From: Chrysomallon squamiferum
Lineage: Eukaryota > Mollusca > Gastropoda > Neomphalida > Peltospiridae
DNA length: 64,000 nucleotides
NCBI GenBank assembly: GCA_012295275.1
Contig: CM022670.1
Location: forward strand, 17,226,698-17,290,697
Reading direction: 5' to 3'
Both the position numbers and the translations under genes were made by a program. Within the stretch, counting starts at the first letter, position 1. The number at the start of each line of letters is the position of its first letter. This document shows, one piece after another, positions 11,601 to 21,729 of this stretch. The notes beneath the pieces were generated by a model that ran no database searches, had not been told where the DNA came from, and worked only from the letters and a program-made list of their open reading frames with translations.

Positions 11601-13940
11601 TACAACAACATTAAGAACAGTATGTGAAGACTGGATGGGTGTTCCGTCATCACTCACTAAAATTACAAGTTTGTACAACCCAGCATCAGATGACTTGATG
11701 TCCTTAGCAACACTGAGCACTCCAGTTCTGCTGTCCAGCTGAAACAACTTCTTCTTGTTGCCCAGCTTAATATGAAAATCAAGTTCTGCGTTCATGTTGT
11801 CAGTGTCGTATGCCTTCACTGTTATTAGTACAGTGCCGGGTTTTGATCCTGCGGGCACTGTGACTGTGTTGTTGTTCTCGGTGGGGACAGTAATGGTTGG
11901 TTTATGATCGTTAGCATCTAGAATTACAACTGTCACATTAGCACTGTCAGTGAAACTAGGAACCTGTGGATCTTGTACAAACACAGTGAAGTTGAACATG
12001 GTATCAACCTCATGATCAAATCTGTGCAGTGTAGTCAATTTTCCTGCCCAGGGATCAAGAGAGAAAAGGTCCTCAACATTGGAGTCAGCAGATATAGAGA
12101 AGAGGTAGTTGTTGTTTTTGGGCTCGTCCAAATCAAAGGCTGTAACATTTCCAAACGAAACACCCACTGGTTTGTTTTCAGGGAGGTAAAATGTGAAATG
12201 ATTCTTGGTAAACTTTGGAGGCTGATCATTCTGATCATCCACTGTGATGATAACTTCAGCTGATGAAGATTTTGGACTGGCACCATGATCTGTAGCAATC
12301 ACATTAAATCGAAATTCTCTTTCTTTCTCTCTGTCGATTATCTTTCCTGCTTTGATGATGCCAAAGTCAGGATCAATGGTAAATGAAGATCTGGCTTTAC
12401 TGTCCAAAGAATATGTGAGTCGACCATTGTCCAGACTATCCCAGTCAGTGGCTGTGACTCGGAGAATTTCTTCACCAACTGCATTGTTTTCTATGATACT
12501 GCCAGTATAAAGTTCCTTACTGAAAATAGGAGTGTTGTCGTTTTCATCAATAACTGTGACAATGAAGCTTGTAGAGTTTGAGAGCGGAGGCTTTCCCTTG
12601 TCTGTGCAGGTGATGGTCACTTTCAGAGAGGGAGTGGTTTCATGGTCAAGTCTCTGATTTAAAATTATCTTAAAGATGTTGTCAAGATTGTCATAAAACT
12701 TCTCCAAAGCAAAATGATCATCATCCATTTGACAGTCAAACTTGGCGTTCCTGCCACTATCAGCATCTGACACTGAAACATGAGCAATGAACTTTCCAGT
12801 TTCCATTCCTTCAGGGATGTCGGCACCTTCTGGTGCTAGGTTGATGCTAATGTGGGGAGCATTGTCATTGACATCCAGGATGTTAATTATGACTGCTGCT
12901 AGAGAAGGTAAAGGAGGTGTGCCGTGGTCTTGAGCTTCAATCATAAACTGAAACTGTTTGTCTTTTTCATAATCTATTGGTCCTCTGGCCAAAATTTTGC
13001 CAGATTTAGGTTCAATTGATATTGCTTTTCTAATTTTACTTGAAACTCTAGAGCTGAACCGATAAGAAATTTTACCATTTTTTCCAGCATCCTGGTCTAC
13101 AGCAGAAACTCTTAGAATTGTAGAGTTAATGGGGTAATTTTCTGGAATGTTAACAGTATATGTGGACTGCAGGAAAGCTGGCCGATTGTCGTTGTAGTCT
13201 GTGACAGAGATGTTAACTATCACAGACCCTGTTTTCTGTGGGTAGCCCCCATCCTTAGCAACAACAGTGACCTGAAAGAAGTCTCTGGTTTCCCGATCCA
13301 ACTTGTGTTTGACAACCAGCCCTAGGTCTGACGTTCCATCGTAATTCTTAATGACTTTAAGGCCAAACATTCCATTGACTGGTATAATTTCATAAGACTG
13401 GACAGAATTGTTGACTCCTGTGTCTCTGTCTATAGCACCACTGGTATGTAAAACATGGTTGATAGGCACTGACTCTGACACACTTATTCTGACAGATTTT
13501 TGAGGAAATGTGGGCGGATTATCATTTAAGTCATCCAGGATTATCTTAACCTGGTACAGTCCCTTCAGATCATAGATGTTTCTTCTCGAGTCTCGTATGT
13601 ACACTGCAATGTCTATGTTCATCTCACACTCCTGTTTGAAAGGACACACCTTTTCTCTGTCAATCCTTTTCGTTGTTCTGATTGTACTGGTCTTCTCGTC
13701 TATAGTAAAGAAATGAACGAAAGGGTTGCCAGTGGTGAAAAACGTAAACTTCAACCTTCTGAATTCCTCGTCAGCCAGACTTCCATACAGAAGTGCGTCC
13801 CGGGCAACATTTCCCACAAACGTTCCTTTGTCCTGTTCTTCATACAAGTGATAAGTGATGGTTTTCTCTTCCTGACCAGCACACAAAACAATTGCTGTTA
13901 AAATTATTAATGACCAAATCACAGCATCATCCTCAGCCAT
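5130..13940 (-). CDS. Protocadherin, 7 cadherin repeats, four coding exons, apparent frameshift
   Basis: Type I membrane cell-adhesion receptor of the cadherin superfamily, expected at neuronal contacts, where such proteins bind homophilically through calcium-rigidified ectodomains. In order: signal peptide (about residues 1-22); seven cadherin repeats ending in DxNDNxP-type linkers near 136-142, 248-254, 356-362, 465-471, 567-575, 673-681 and about 785; one membrane span (796-820); KRIDRER stop-transfer. EC1 has a Cys-X5-Cys loop (C99, C105), a protocadherin hallmark. Coding exons 13940-11233, 9808-9716, 7118-6998 and 5605-5130 have phases 0/0, 0/0, 0/1 and 1/end, all with AG/GT borders. The tail carries a KKEVSFSLDEE motif, an SDSGHGGSEEDL motif and the C-terminus EIDQLFFKDAVV. 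One base is missing near 11418-11422, so the literal frame stops at 863 residues; restored, 1132 residues. Lineage-expanded cephalopod type; orthologue not assigned. Confidence 0.93.
5611..5935. repeat. (AAC/AAT)n trinucleotide microsatellite at the exon 4 acceptor
   Basis: About 325 bp of interspersed AAC, AAT and AAG triplets on the plus strand. Read on the minus strand it is GTT/ATT-rich and forms most of the pyrimidine-rich 3' end of the last coding intron, ending about 5 bp from the acceptor AG. The poly-Leu/Tyr open frames across it are artefacts of the triplet repeat. Confidence 0.9.
6612..6728. repeat. Intronic tandem repeat, ~55-60 bp unit, 2-3 copies
   Basis: The block 'aaacttgattatgttaataa' followed by 'accaacctgttttaaaactg' recurs with few changes near 6620 and 6670, with a truncated third copy ending near 6725. 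It lies in the intron between coding exons 3 and 4 and is non-coding. Confidence 0.7.
6805..7006 (-). repeat. Tandem repeat of ~64 bp that includes the exon 3 donor boundary
   Basis: Copies start at 6805, 6869 and 6932 on the plus strand (spacing 64 and 63). Read on the minus strand each begins TTAATGGT and runs through a 'tgtttcccttcaa' block to 'aaataaatatg'. The first copy is the true exon end TTAATG|GTGAGT; the other two read TTAATGGTCATT, so the donor consensus is lost. Confidence 0.7.
6998..7118 (-). CDS. Protocadherin coding exon 3 (cytoplasmic, SDSGHGGSEEDL motif)
   Basis: 121 nt, phase 0 to 1. It encodes NHNLLEILKRPELEE followed by an acidic, serine-rich stretch with SDSGHGGSEEDLSN. 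The acceptor is TTTTGTTCTTGCAG|AAT and the donor is AATG|GTGAGT. The SDSG-S-EE pattern resembles the DSGRGxSE-type cytoplasmic motif of non-clustered (delta) protocadherins and could be a phosphorylation or degron site; that role is inferred. GC content is clearly higher than in the surrounding intron. Confidence 0.9.
7225..7645. repeat. 20-bp minisatellite in the exon 2-3 intron
   Basis: Around fifteen to twenty imperfect copies of 'ggtaaacaagggtggattca', cleanest between about 7340 and 7510, decay on both sides. Variation is mostly ggt/gat at the start and ggg/gga in the centre. No coding frame. Confidence 0.85.
8105..8539 (-). other. 144-codon open frame inside a protocadherin intron, unrecognised
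   Basis: Among the longest non-repetitive open frames outside the protocadherin: ATG at 8539, TGA-type stop near 8105, upstream in-frame stop about ten codons before the ATG. The peptide starts MTPTEIIINLYHNAVYNS and is Ile/Ser/Thr/Asn-rich, with seven cysteines spread through it and no clear signal peptide, membrane span or known motif. In DNA this AT-rich one such frame in 64 kb is only mildly surprising. It sits in the 7119-9715 intron on the same strand. It could be an unannotated exon, a fossil or chance; I would not call it a gene without transcript support. Confidence 0.2.
9473..9673. mobile_element. Short inverted-terminal-repeat element (MITE-like), copy 1
   Basis: About 200 bp bounded by a good inverted repeat: GGGTTGGAACAAAAGTC at the left (9475 on) and its complement GACTTTTGTTCCAACCC at the right, ending about 9669, with CTGT-like outer bases. 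The interior has no coding capacity and is shared with the copy at 23.4 kb. The end sequence and size suggest a non-autonomous DNA transposon, perhaps Tc1/mariner-like; the family is inferred. It is inserted in the intron just downstream of coding exon 2. Confidence 0.75.
9716..9808 (-). CDS. Protocadherin coding exon 2 (cytoplasmic)
   Basis: 93 nt, phase 0 to 0, 31 residues beginning NTLELQQNSYQPLDKD and ending KHWDQHE. The acceptor is GTTGTTTCAG|AAT and the donor is GAG|GTACCC, a weaker than usual 5' site that would allow this exon to be skipped without changing frame. It is Gln/Asn/acid-rich and has no recognised domain. A short inverted-terminal-repeat element sits about 40 bp beyond the donor. 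Confidence 0.85.
9809..11232 (-). other. Protocadherin intron 1
   Basis: 1.4 kb of AT-rich intron between coding exons 1 and 2, with an A-run near 9882, (TA)n at about 9958-10020 and a weakly GT-rich stretch near 11070-11160. No exon-like segment or repeat array is seen. The frame that continues a few codons past the donor ends in intron sequence. Confidence 0.8.
11233..13940 (-). CDS. Protocadherin coding exon 1: ectodomain, membrane span, start of tail
   Basis: One uninterrupted 2.7 kb exon encodes the signal peptide, all seven cadherin repeats, the membrane span and 80-odd cytoplasmic residues. The ATG at 13940-13938 (MAEDDAVIWS) starts a good hydrophobic leader and has an in-frame TAG eight codons upstream (13964-13962), which fixes the start. 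Calcium-site DxD motifs are at 171, 282, 392, 499, 603 and 712, one per repeat from EC2 to EC7. The frame runs through K841, then meets TGA at 11351-11349. From 11418 a different frame (MFGGKRGS...) continues to the donor ACA|GTAAGT (GT at 11232-11231) in phase 0 and carries the conserved KKEVSFSLDEE motif. The break must lie between 11431, where that second frame opens, and 11349. Confidence 0.95.
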
Positions 13941-14213
13941 AATGACAATCTGTTTTTCAATCTACACAACTGGCAACATCTCTTGAGAATCAAGAAAAGT
14001 TTGGAATTTTTTTTTTTTTTTTTTTTAAAGCAATTTCAGCACATCTTTATGCCTGATCAGACTGTGTCTAAATCAAACTGCATGGTCCAGTGGATTAGTT
14101 GTGGCCAATCTGAGATGTGTGGCAGCTGTAATCTTGTGTAGACTCTTCAGAACAAAAGGTTGATAAATCAATCAGCCGCTGACCAATTCATTCTGGCAGA
14201 CACAGGCACGGCA
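13941..14213 (-). other. Probable 5'UTR of the protocadherin
   Basis: A minus-strand acceptor with a good pyrimidine tract (GATTTTGTCCTTTCAG|TG, AG at 14215-14214) lies about 270 nt upstream of the ATG. No better acceptor or core promoter is visible closer in. If used, the ectodomain exon starts at 14213 and the promoter lies on a separate upstream exon. The leader carries a poly-A tract (poly-T on the plus strand, about 14008-14026). Confidence 0.4.
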
Positions 14214-15006
14214 CTGAAAGGACAAAATCAATCTGTGAGAACGTTTAAATTCCTGGAAAACTTGACTTTAGAACAAATTTATTTTTTCTATATTTTTTTT
14301 TTTTTAATTAATTAACTTAACAATAGTAATTGAAGATACAGAAACTGACATTAGTGTTTTCTGTTTAAAAAAAGAGAAGTAACCAAATGAAAAATCTGAC
14401 CCTAGTAATTTATCAAGTGTAAAAGTTAATCATCAAGATGACATGGCAACTCTGGTTGGCAACTAAACATTTTCTGATTGCAGTATAGTGTGCAGTAACC
14501 GATTCAGGCAGTAATGACTGTTATTAAAGAACGTGAGAAATGTATTTTACAGTCTTTTTCTTAATACACAATCTTAACAGGCAAAATGCAAACATTAGTG
14601 TATACATGGTAATTTGATCTGCATTTCAGCTTGTTGTGAATTAGGCAAGAACATTTATAACCACAAATCTATTTGTGCTTTTATTAATTAATCAATGACA
14701 ACTGAATCAATTAATGACTTCCGCAAGACATTATGTGTGAAATTTTTTTTATAAATTTATGACCATTAGTTTTCTAATGCAGTGTTGTTTGAAGTGATTT
14801 CCCAGCAGTCAGTTGGTTTAATGACCATCCAATCAGAATTTTCTAATTATGGGGATAATCCAGCTTTGATTTTGAAACATTTTCTGAACAAGAAAAGATT
14901 AAATTGTGTTTTTAAAGAGTGCCTGTTTCAGAATCCTGTCTGAAAACAATTAAATTAAACTTTTGTAATCTTAATACAGCAAAATCAATGTAGTCAAAAA
15001 AAAAAA

Positions 15007-15042
<36 letters not shown>

Positions 15043-16254
15043 GATCATAAAAAGAAAAACAATAAATAAGTTAGAAATAAGAGAAAAAAAGCAGGGAACT
15101 ATATAATTAATTAGTATTATTATTAATAAATAATACTAACATCAAAATCTCTAAAATTAATATAATTATTAATAAAGAAATGTTATCAGAATAATGTCTA
15201 TTGTTAGTATAATTATAAACAAACCAAGGTGATATAAAAGAATAGTTTATAAACACTGATAAATAAAAAAAACAAGCCCTACAAATCTCCAAACATGATT
15301 GTTTGATTTTAGAAATGGTAAAAATAATTCTTATTTTATTTTGTAATAGGCCTTCCATTGTCAGGATTGATCAATGCTGCGTGTGTTAAAGGTACCACCA
15401 CTTATCAGAGAAATGTGATTAGTGTTACAATAGACCTTGTCTGTGTTCTCCTCTGATACAATTCAGCCTTGAATCAATTTTCTTATTACAGAGGTTAAAA
15501 AGTCAAAACAAAAGCACTGTCTATGAAAATAGACTGGTTTCTGGTGCTTAAAGAATTCTCATTAAGATTGAAATAAAATTCAAGAAAATTCACACAACAC
15601 ACACACACACACACAGAGATAACCTCTGAAATGTCACTGAACAAATTGTATTGTCTGCTTTCAAGGAACTGTATGACGTTTTTAACAATATAGAAATCTG
15701 AATTAAATTAGCGAACAATTCAAGATATTTCCTGTTTAGAAAAAAAAGAATCCATTTTAATTTCAACCTCACTGCACTGATTATTAAGAATGTAATAAAA
15801 CCACATACAAAGGAAACTGTAAAAAGTAATTACTGTAGGAAAATTCCTCTGTTTGATGAAAAATTCCAAAATAATATGATACAAAGATATCTGTATAAAA
15901 GATAATTAAAACCAATATTTCCTATGAATAGACATTTTATGATTTGAAATGAAAATAATCTATATATTTTGTCATGCAAGAATAATTTTTAGAGTTTTGG
16001 TACTGGTATTAAATATTTTACTTTCAATGAATTATAATTCAACTATTACTGACAAACATTGTTATTTGTAAATTCATTTAGTTATTTATTGCATGCTGAC
16101 ATTCAGAATTAATGGTATTTACAGAAGAGATATTTACATACAGAAATTACTCGTATACATACAGTAGAAATATACAGAATTAGTTATATTTTCAGAACTA
16201 GTATAAAAATACAATATTAAGACTCATAGAAAATAATTTTAAAAAATATTTTCC
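14214..16254. other. Non-coding, upstream of the protocadherin
   Basis: AT-rich sequence with a (TAA)n microsatellite at about 15008-15042, a short (CA)n at 15596-15615 and poly-T near 14290. Open frames are short and compositionally random. No promoter or splice signal stands out. Confidence 0.6.
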
Positions 16255-16700
16255 TACTTTTAATTAGAAAACATTCCCCATTCCTAATTTTAATTTAATT
16301 TCCATGAACTGAAAATATTTTAAAACATTCCCTATTCTTCTCAGTTTTAATATAATTTCCATGAACAAAAAATATTTGAAAACATTCCCCACTTTTCTCA
16401 ATTTTAATTAAATTAGAATGAACTGGAAATATTTTAAAATATTCCCCATTCTTAGAATTAATCTAATTTCCAAGAACTGAAAACATTCCCCATACTTCTT
16501 GGATTTAATTTAATTTTCATGAACTGTGAATATTTCAAAACATTCCCCATTCTTCTTAATTTTAGTTAAATTTGAATGAACAAAAACTATCTGAAAAACA
16601 TTCCACATTCGTAGTATTCATTTAATTTCCTCTTCGTCTTAATTTCAATTTAATTTCCACAAATTGAAAATATTTTAAAACATTCTCCACTATCTTATTA
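16255..16700. repeat. Tandem repeat of ~55-60 bp, about seven units
   Basis: The composite 'aaaacattccccattcttct' + 'taattttaatttaatttcca' + 'tgaactgaaaatattt' recurs with indels from about 16260 to 16700. Units differ by loss of the 'cttctca' or 'gaactg' blocks. Non-coding. Confidence 0.75.
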
Positions 16701-17019
16701 TTTTCCACTCTTCTTTCTAATTATCAGATTAGTCATATTCGTTACATGTTAGCAATAAATAATTAAATTTAATTATGTTAATTGACTGTGTATAAAAAAA
16801 GGTTGCCGCATGTGATATACTGAATGCTGTTTTATCAAAACCAAAACTAATGAAGTCTAAAATAACCTTTAATAATAGATACAAAACTAATTACAGTTTC
16901 TGCTCTGCAATAAAAGATAAAGTATTTGGAAGTGTAAAACCATGAAGGATAAATCTGATGGAATGTGGGATGTGGGGGGTTGTAGGGGGGTTGTACCAGG
17001 AATATATGAATATATGAAA

Positions 17020-17039
17020 AAGTGTGTGTAATGTACATT

Positions 17040-17074
<35 letters not shown>

Positions 17075-17200
17075 GTATGCATATATGTGCATATGTATGA
17101 ATGTGTGTCTGTGTGTATATATTTATGTGTGTGTACATATATGTGTATGTATGCATATATGTATGTGTGAATGTTGTATATATATATATACTTTAACCAT
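17020..17200. repeat. (GT)n/(TA)n compound microsatellite
   Basis: Alternating purine-pyrimidine sequence: (GT)n at 17040-17064, then TATATG/TGTATG variants to about 17190. The His/Thr/Tyr-rich or Cys/Val-rich frames across it on both strands are artefacts. Long alternating tracts like this can form Z-DNA or cruciforms. Confidence 0.85.
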
Positions 17201-17514
17201 GTTTTTATTTATATTGTATTACACACTCATGAACATATACATATTTTTGGTGTAATAAGTTTAATGTTGACAACCTAGTTTTGAACAGTTTCGTCATCAT
17301 GTTCTTAACATATCAAGCAAACTAGTAATAAAACTTAGTAAAATTTATCTTTTTCAAACTGAACATTTTGCAGCATAATTGGACAAATCTGCCTTCAAGT
17401 GTGTGAACAATAAAGACCATTTTACTTTGAAACAGAAACCACCAAGAGAGGAATTGCAGACAAGGAAGAAGCATTCACTTTTGTGACAGAAATCTTTCTA
17501 ATATTTGCTTCAGT

Positions 17515-17860
17515 TTTGTCGTCCGCTAATGAAAATGTGCAGTGTACTAAAAGATAATCCATATCAGCACATCATTAATAGATCATTGCGTTGTTATTTA
17601 GTTCCATTGTCTCGCGTACGTGAGAACACGACATGTTCGTTTTACCATCACATTCATTATTAACGCCCGCACCGACCAACCTGCTTCTTCTCTCACAAAA
17701 ACATTTGTACCTGACTTCTTTGCGTCTCAGATTAAAATCTGCTTCACGTGTTTGTCGTATCGGCAGCATCTCCTCGTGGTTAAATGACACTCGTGTTGGG
17801 ATGATTCACAACAATCAAAGTTAACATGGACTGTTAGTTTCCGATACACTTCACTGACGT
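17515..17860. promoter_or_regulatory. CpG-rich island, possible promoter or 5' exon
   Basis: Roughly nineteen CpG dinucleotides in about 345 bp, in a region where CpG is otherwise rare, including the palindrome-like CTCGCGTACGTGAG and CACGTG-like E-box sequence. Overlapping open frames occur on both strands (minus 17575-17790 and 17727-18056, plus 17633-17824), which is expected when TA-containing stops are scarce. It lies 3.6 kb upstream of the protocadherin start. A plausible minus-strand donor (GATG|GTAAAAC, near 17645) could end a leader exon. Promoter, leader exon and old coding remnant are all open. Confidence 0.35.
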
Positions 17861-20504
17861 TTTTCTGTTGAGATTTTAATAAAACTCTGCTACAAATGTA
17901 GTTTATATATATATATATATATAATTTCTGAAACAGGCATTGTATAAATGTTTTAATAAATAAAAGCTCAGATGATATATCAAGGACAAATTCTGTGACA
18001 CCGATCTTTTTGCTTTCAAGACTAACAAAACATTTTGAATTGAACCCAGTTTTCATTTTTTTTTTTTTTTTTTTTAATAAACATCCATGATTTGTTAATT
18101 ACAATGATATAAGCACTAACCTGTCTATTTTCAACACCAGAAGAAATTCAACTTGAAAAATGATCATAAAAAATGCATAAATTGCATTTTGATGGAAATC
18201 ATTGTTCATATTCAATGTGATATAACTTTCCAATGAAGAAAAAAGAGGGGTTTTTTTTGCCATCTAACAGAAAAAAACTGGAACTGTGATAAATGTAAAC
18301 AAGACCCAGGCACCATGGACTAATGAATACACAATACAGAGCAGATTCTGACTTTGACTACTAACAGGATTATCTTTAAGTAGCGACGTTCTCACTCATA
18401 CAGAGGTCAATAAAAGTACACAGATGTTAAATAATATTATAGAACAACAAGCAGAATGATATATTTAATCATATAAAATGATAAAAAAAAAAAGACTAAG
18501 ATAACAGAATACACTTCCTCTGTCTATAAACAGCTGTCCAGTTACTATTTATGTAATAAACCATTTGTTATTATTCAGATAGTCTTTCAATTTTTTTTAT
18601 TATTAATTTTAAATCCAGAGTGCATTCCAAATGTTGTACCATTTCAGGTGGGCTTTAGTGTGAGTATGTGTGTTTGTTCAAAGAATTTAACACAACAATC
18701 TAAAAATATTTGGCTGTTTTTAATGAAGTTATATGAAAATATTTAAGACACATACTGATTAATGGTAATTAATTTAACAGAGTTCTGTCAGGCTTGGTTC
18801 AGGATGTTTGTCGACATCCTCTGTAATTAAGGGTAAAATAAAATAAAATTTAAATCTACAACTGACTTATTGAATTTAGTATGGATGTTCCTGTCTGGTT
18901 TCTAATAACTGATTTCCATATTCCCTTGTCAATATTCATTAATATCTGCTGAAAATATTCAAGTTTTTTTTGTGTCTAATTATAAATCTGTCATTATCTT
19001 ATAACAAAAAAAAAAAGTTAAACATAAATTTTTAAATGTAGTTAAGGAAAATATTTCAAATACTTAATTAATGGGAAAAAAAAAATTAATAAAAGAATTT
19101 TAAAAAATTAATAAAAGTTTAAAAAAAAAAAATAATAATAATCTTGACTGCATCAAGAATTTTATTATTATCCATTTTTCTGTTTCCATTTTTTTTTCAG
19201 TCTGTAATCTAATTGGTTGCTGGACCTTAAAAAAAAAAAAAAAAAAAAAAAAAACAAGAACAGAAAAAAAGAAAAAAAAAACAATCTAGAAAGCACTGAT
19301 TTCACATCATATATTGATCATACATTTTTAACCAATATTAGGAGTAAATTAAATAGGTAATTTTTTTACTTTTTTGTGTGTGTATGTAACTCTGAGAGTA
19401 CACAAAGGTGATCAATAATTTAAAGAGGAAACTGAAAAACAAAACAAACATTGACTTGTAGGGTTAAATGGCTATTACCATCTTCAGATATACATTCAAG
19501 GTCTCTATGTATTTGTGAGAGTTCTTTAAAAACAACAAAACAAATAAAAATCCATTACCCAGCACCTGAAGAGTTCATTTTAGAAGCCATTTCAAGAATT
19601 CTGCACTCTTGTTACATTTTCAGTAATGATTTTAACTTGAACTAGTACACTGAATTAAGAGGAACATATGTTTTTAACTAGTTTTCATTCAAATTTCTTC
19701 TTTTTGAAACTGCTCTTTTTTTGAATCACTTAGCTTATTTAACTTTATTGTGGTGGGGTTTTTTTGATTGAAAACTTTTTGGTTTTTTTTTAATTACATT
19801 CTTTTCATTTCATTATTATTATTATTGTTGTTATTGTTATTATAATTTTTTTTAATTATTATTATTGTTAAATTTATTGTTATTCTTCTTCTTCTTATTG
19901 TTATTATTACTGTTATTGTTCTTATTATTATTGTTGTTGTCAAAAATTATTACTACCTAAATATATTTCTGGGAAAGAATTTTTAAATATTTAGATTTTC
20001 TAGGGTTATTTTCCCTTAAAATGAAGACTGTGGAACCTAAAACAACCATGAATCTTGAAACTGGAACTTTCTGCAATAAAATCAAGATTTCCTGTTTGAG
20101 CTTGGTTCTTTCTGTGTCTCTTCACTGTACAGATAAAGGAATTAAGGGAATGAAAAAAGAACGGCAATTAGACTGAGTTACATACCAGTCTTTACATTCA
20201 TGTCTCATACAGTCATTCATCATTTTATGTGACCCTGATTTCACAGTCTTGTTGTCTTGTAAATATTTATTTATTTCTCATGTCCAGTAACAAAATTTTA
20301 TTAAAAAAATTATACCTATTTAAAATTGAAAATGATTGAAATGCATTGATGGATTTGACAAGTCAATTGTGGTTTACTTAATGCATCACAGATATGCATG
20401 AAAATAACATAAAAATGGTTACTAATGATATGTGATTAGAAAAATCAACAATATGTGGTTGAAATATCAAAACATTTGTGATTAAAATATCAAGAATTCA
20501 TAGT
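17861..20504. other. Non-coding, homopolymer- and triplet-rich
   Basis: Contains (TA)n at 17907-17923, poly-T at about 18055-18076, A-rich tracts at 19070-19135, an A-run of nearly 30 at about 19229-19254 and an (ATT/GTT)n block at about 19812-19945. No coding or splice-like segment was found. Confidence 0.6.
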
Positions 20505-20735
20505 TAAACTATCTTTAGACCATGGTCAAATTATCAGGAATTCATGGTCAAATTATGAAGAATTCATGGTCAAATTATCAGGAATTCATGATTAAAGTAT
20601 GAAGAATTCATGGTCAAATTATCAGGAATTCATGGTTAAAGTATGAAGAATTCATGGTCAAATTATCAGGAATTCATGGTTGAAGTATGAAGAATTCATG
20701 GTCAAATTATGAAGAATTCATGGTTAAAGTGGCAA
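20505..20735. repeat. 22-bp minisatellite
   Basis: About ten copies of 'gtcaaattatcaggaattca' + 'tg', alternating with a variant in which 'tcagg' is 'gaaga'; a few units read 'gttaaagtatgaag'. The two variants largely alternate, so the array may have grown as 44-bp dimers. Each unit contains GAATTC. Confidence 0.85.
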
Positions 20736-21235
20736 CATCACATGAGATGATGTGAACGTGACAAGTGGTGAAGGGAAGTGGTTAAAAGAGGGAGCATGAC
20801 ACACAATAACATTACCATACGAAAATAGGCTGCCACACAAACTCATTACAGAGCATGTCAGAGGAGATTAAATCTGGTCATCTTTGAGTATTGATTTTTT
20901 TTTTTACATACAAAGTGGACAATGGCCAGAAATGTGCAAGCTTTGGACATCTTAGCCCAGAGATGACCAGTGGTCAGAACTCTGATGACAGCCTGCCAAG
21001 GGACGGGTGAGCACAAGAACAGTTCATGTGTAAACGTGTGAAATCCTTGGCCAAGCACCATGAGACAGGCAATCCCTGGGGATCAATTAAAATGTGCAAG
21101 TAGCCATTAATCTAAGCAGCTGGTGAAAAATTGATGGAATGAGCAGATAGTGTGAAAGTAGGCATGCTCATACAGATTAAAGTGTTAAGCTGACTACAAA
21201 TGTCCTCTTTTATCCCCATCGCTGTCCGTACTTGT
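20736..21235. other. Unique segment with higher GC, no gene recognised
   Basis: About 500 bp of unusually balanced composition, including a 67-codon minus-strand open frame (from 21061) that starts MVLGQGFHTFTHELFL. No splice-site pair or family motif supports it. It could be an old mobile-element copy or a conserved non-coding element. Confidence 0.3.
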
Positions 21236-21309
21236 TTAGAATGATCTTCTCCATATATGTTTTGTCATTAGGGACACTGTACATACTTTCATAGAGAAGT
21301 AACATGTAA

Positions 21310-21720
21310 ACAAACACACACACATACATACATACATACATACATACATACATACATAGAGAAAAAGACAATCATACATACATACATACATACAGGCACA
21401 AACATAGAGAAACAGACAATCATACATAGATACATACACCACAGAGAGAAATGCATACTCATGCATGAAGATGTACAAACATCCATATATACAAACATAT
21501 ATACAAATAAACATTCATACATGCATGCATTCATAAATATACATACATACATACATATATACACAGAAACATTCATTCATAGATATAAACATTTATTCAT
21601 GCATGCATATATATATATATACCAACACATACAAACACACACCCTTACATATATACCTACATACAAACATACGTTCATATATGCATACATTAGACTTACA
21701 CACTATATATGCAAACATTA
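21310..21720. repeat. (CATA)n-type microsatellite block
   Basis: CATA/CACA/TATA tetranucleotides run from about 21310 to 21720 with interspersed unique words such as 'aaagacaatcatacatac', which recurs near 21365 and 21410. The Cys/Tyr/Met-rich frames across it are repeat artefacts. Confidence 0.85.
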
Positions 21721-21729
21721 TAAAAATAA

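Noticed and set aside
11440-13901. Open frames antisense to, or in other frames of, the protocadherin exon (11440-11742, 11973-12263, 12035-12298, 13713-13901)
   Set aside because: Shadows of the long coding frame; no splice or compositional support.
16847-17255. His/Thr/Tyr-rich and Cys/Val-rich frames over the (GT)/(TA) block; similar ones at 21236-21733, 35138-35421, 36037-36444, 38849-39270, 60940-61200 and 63080-63384
   Set aside because: Translations of microsatellites; both strands are open because the repeats lack stop codons.
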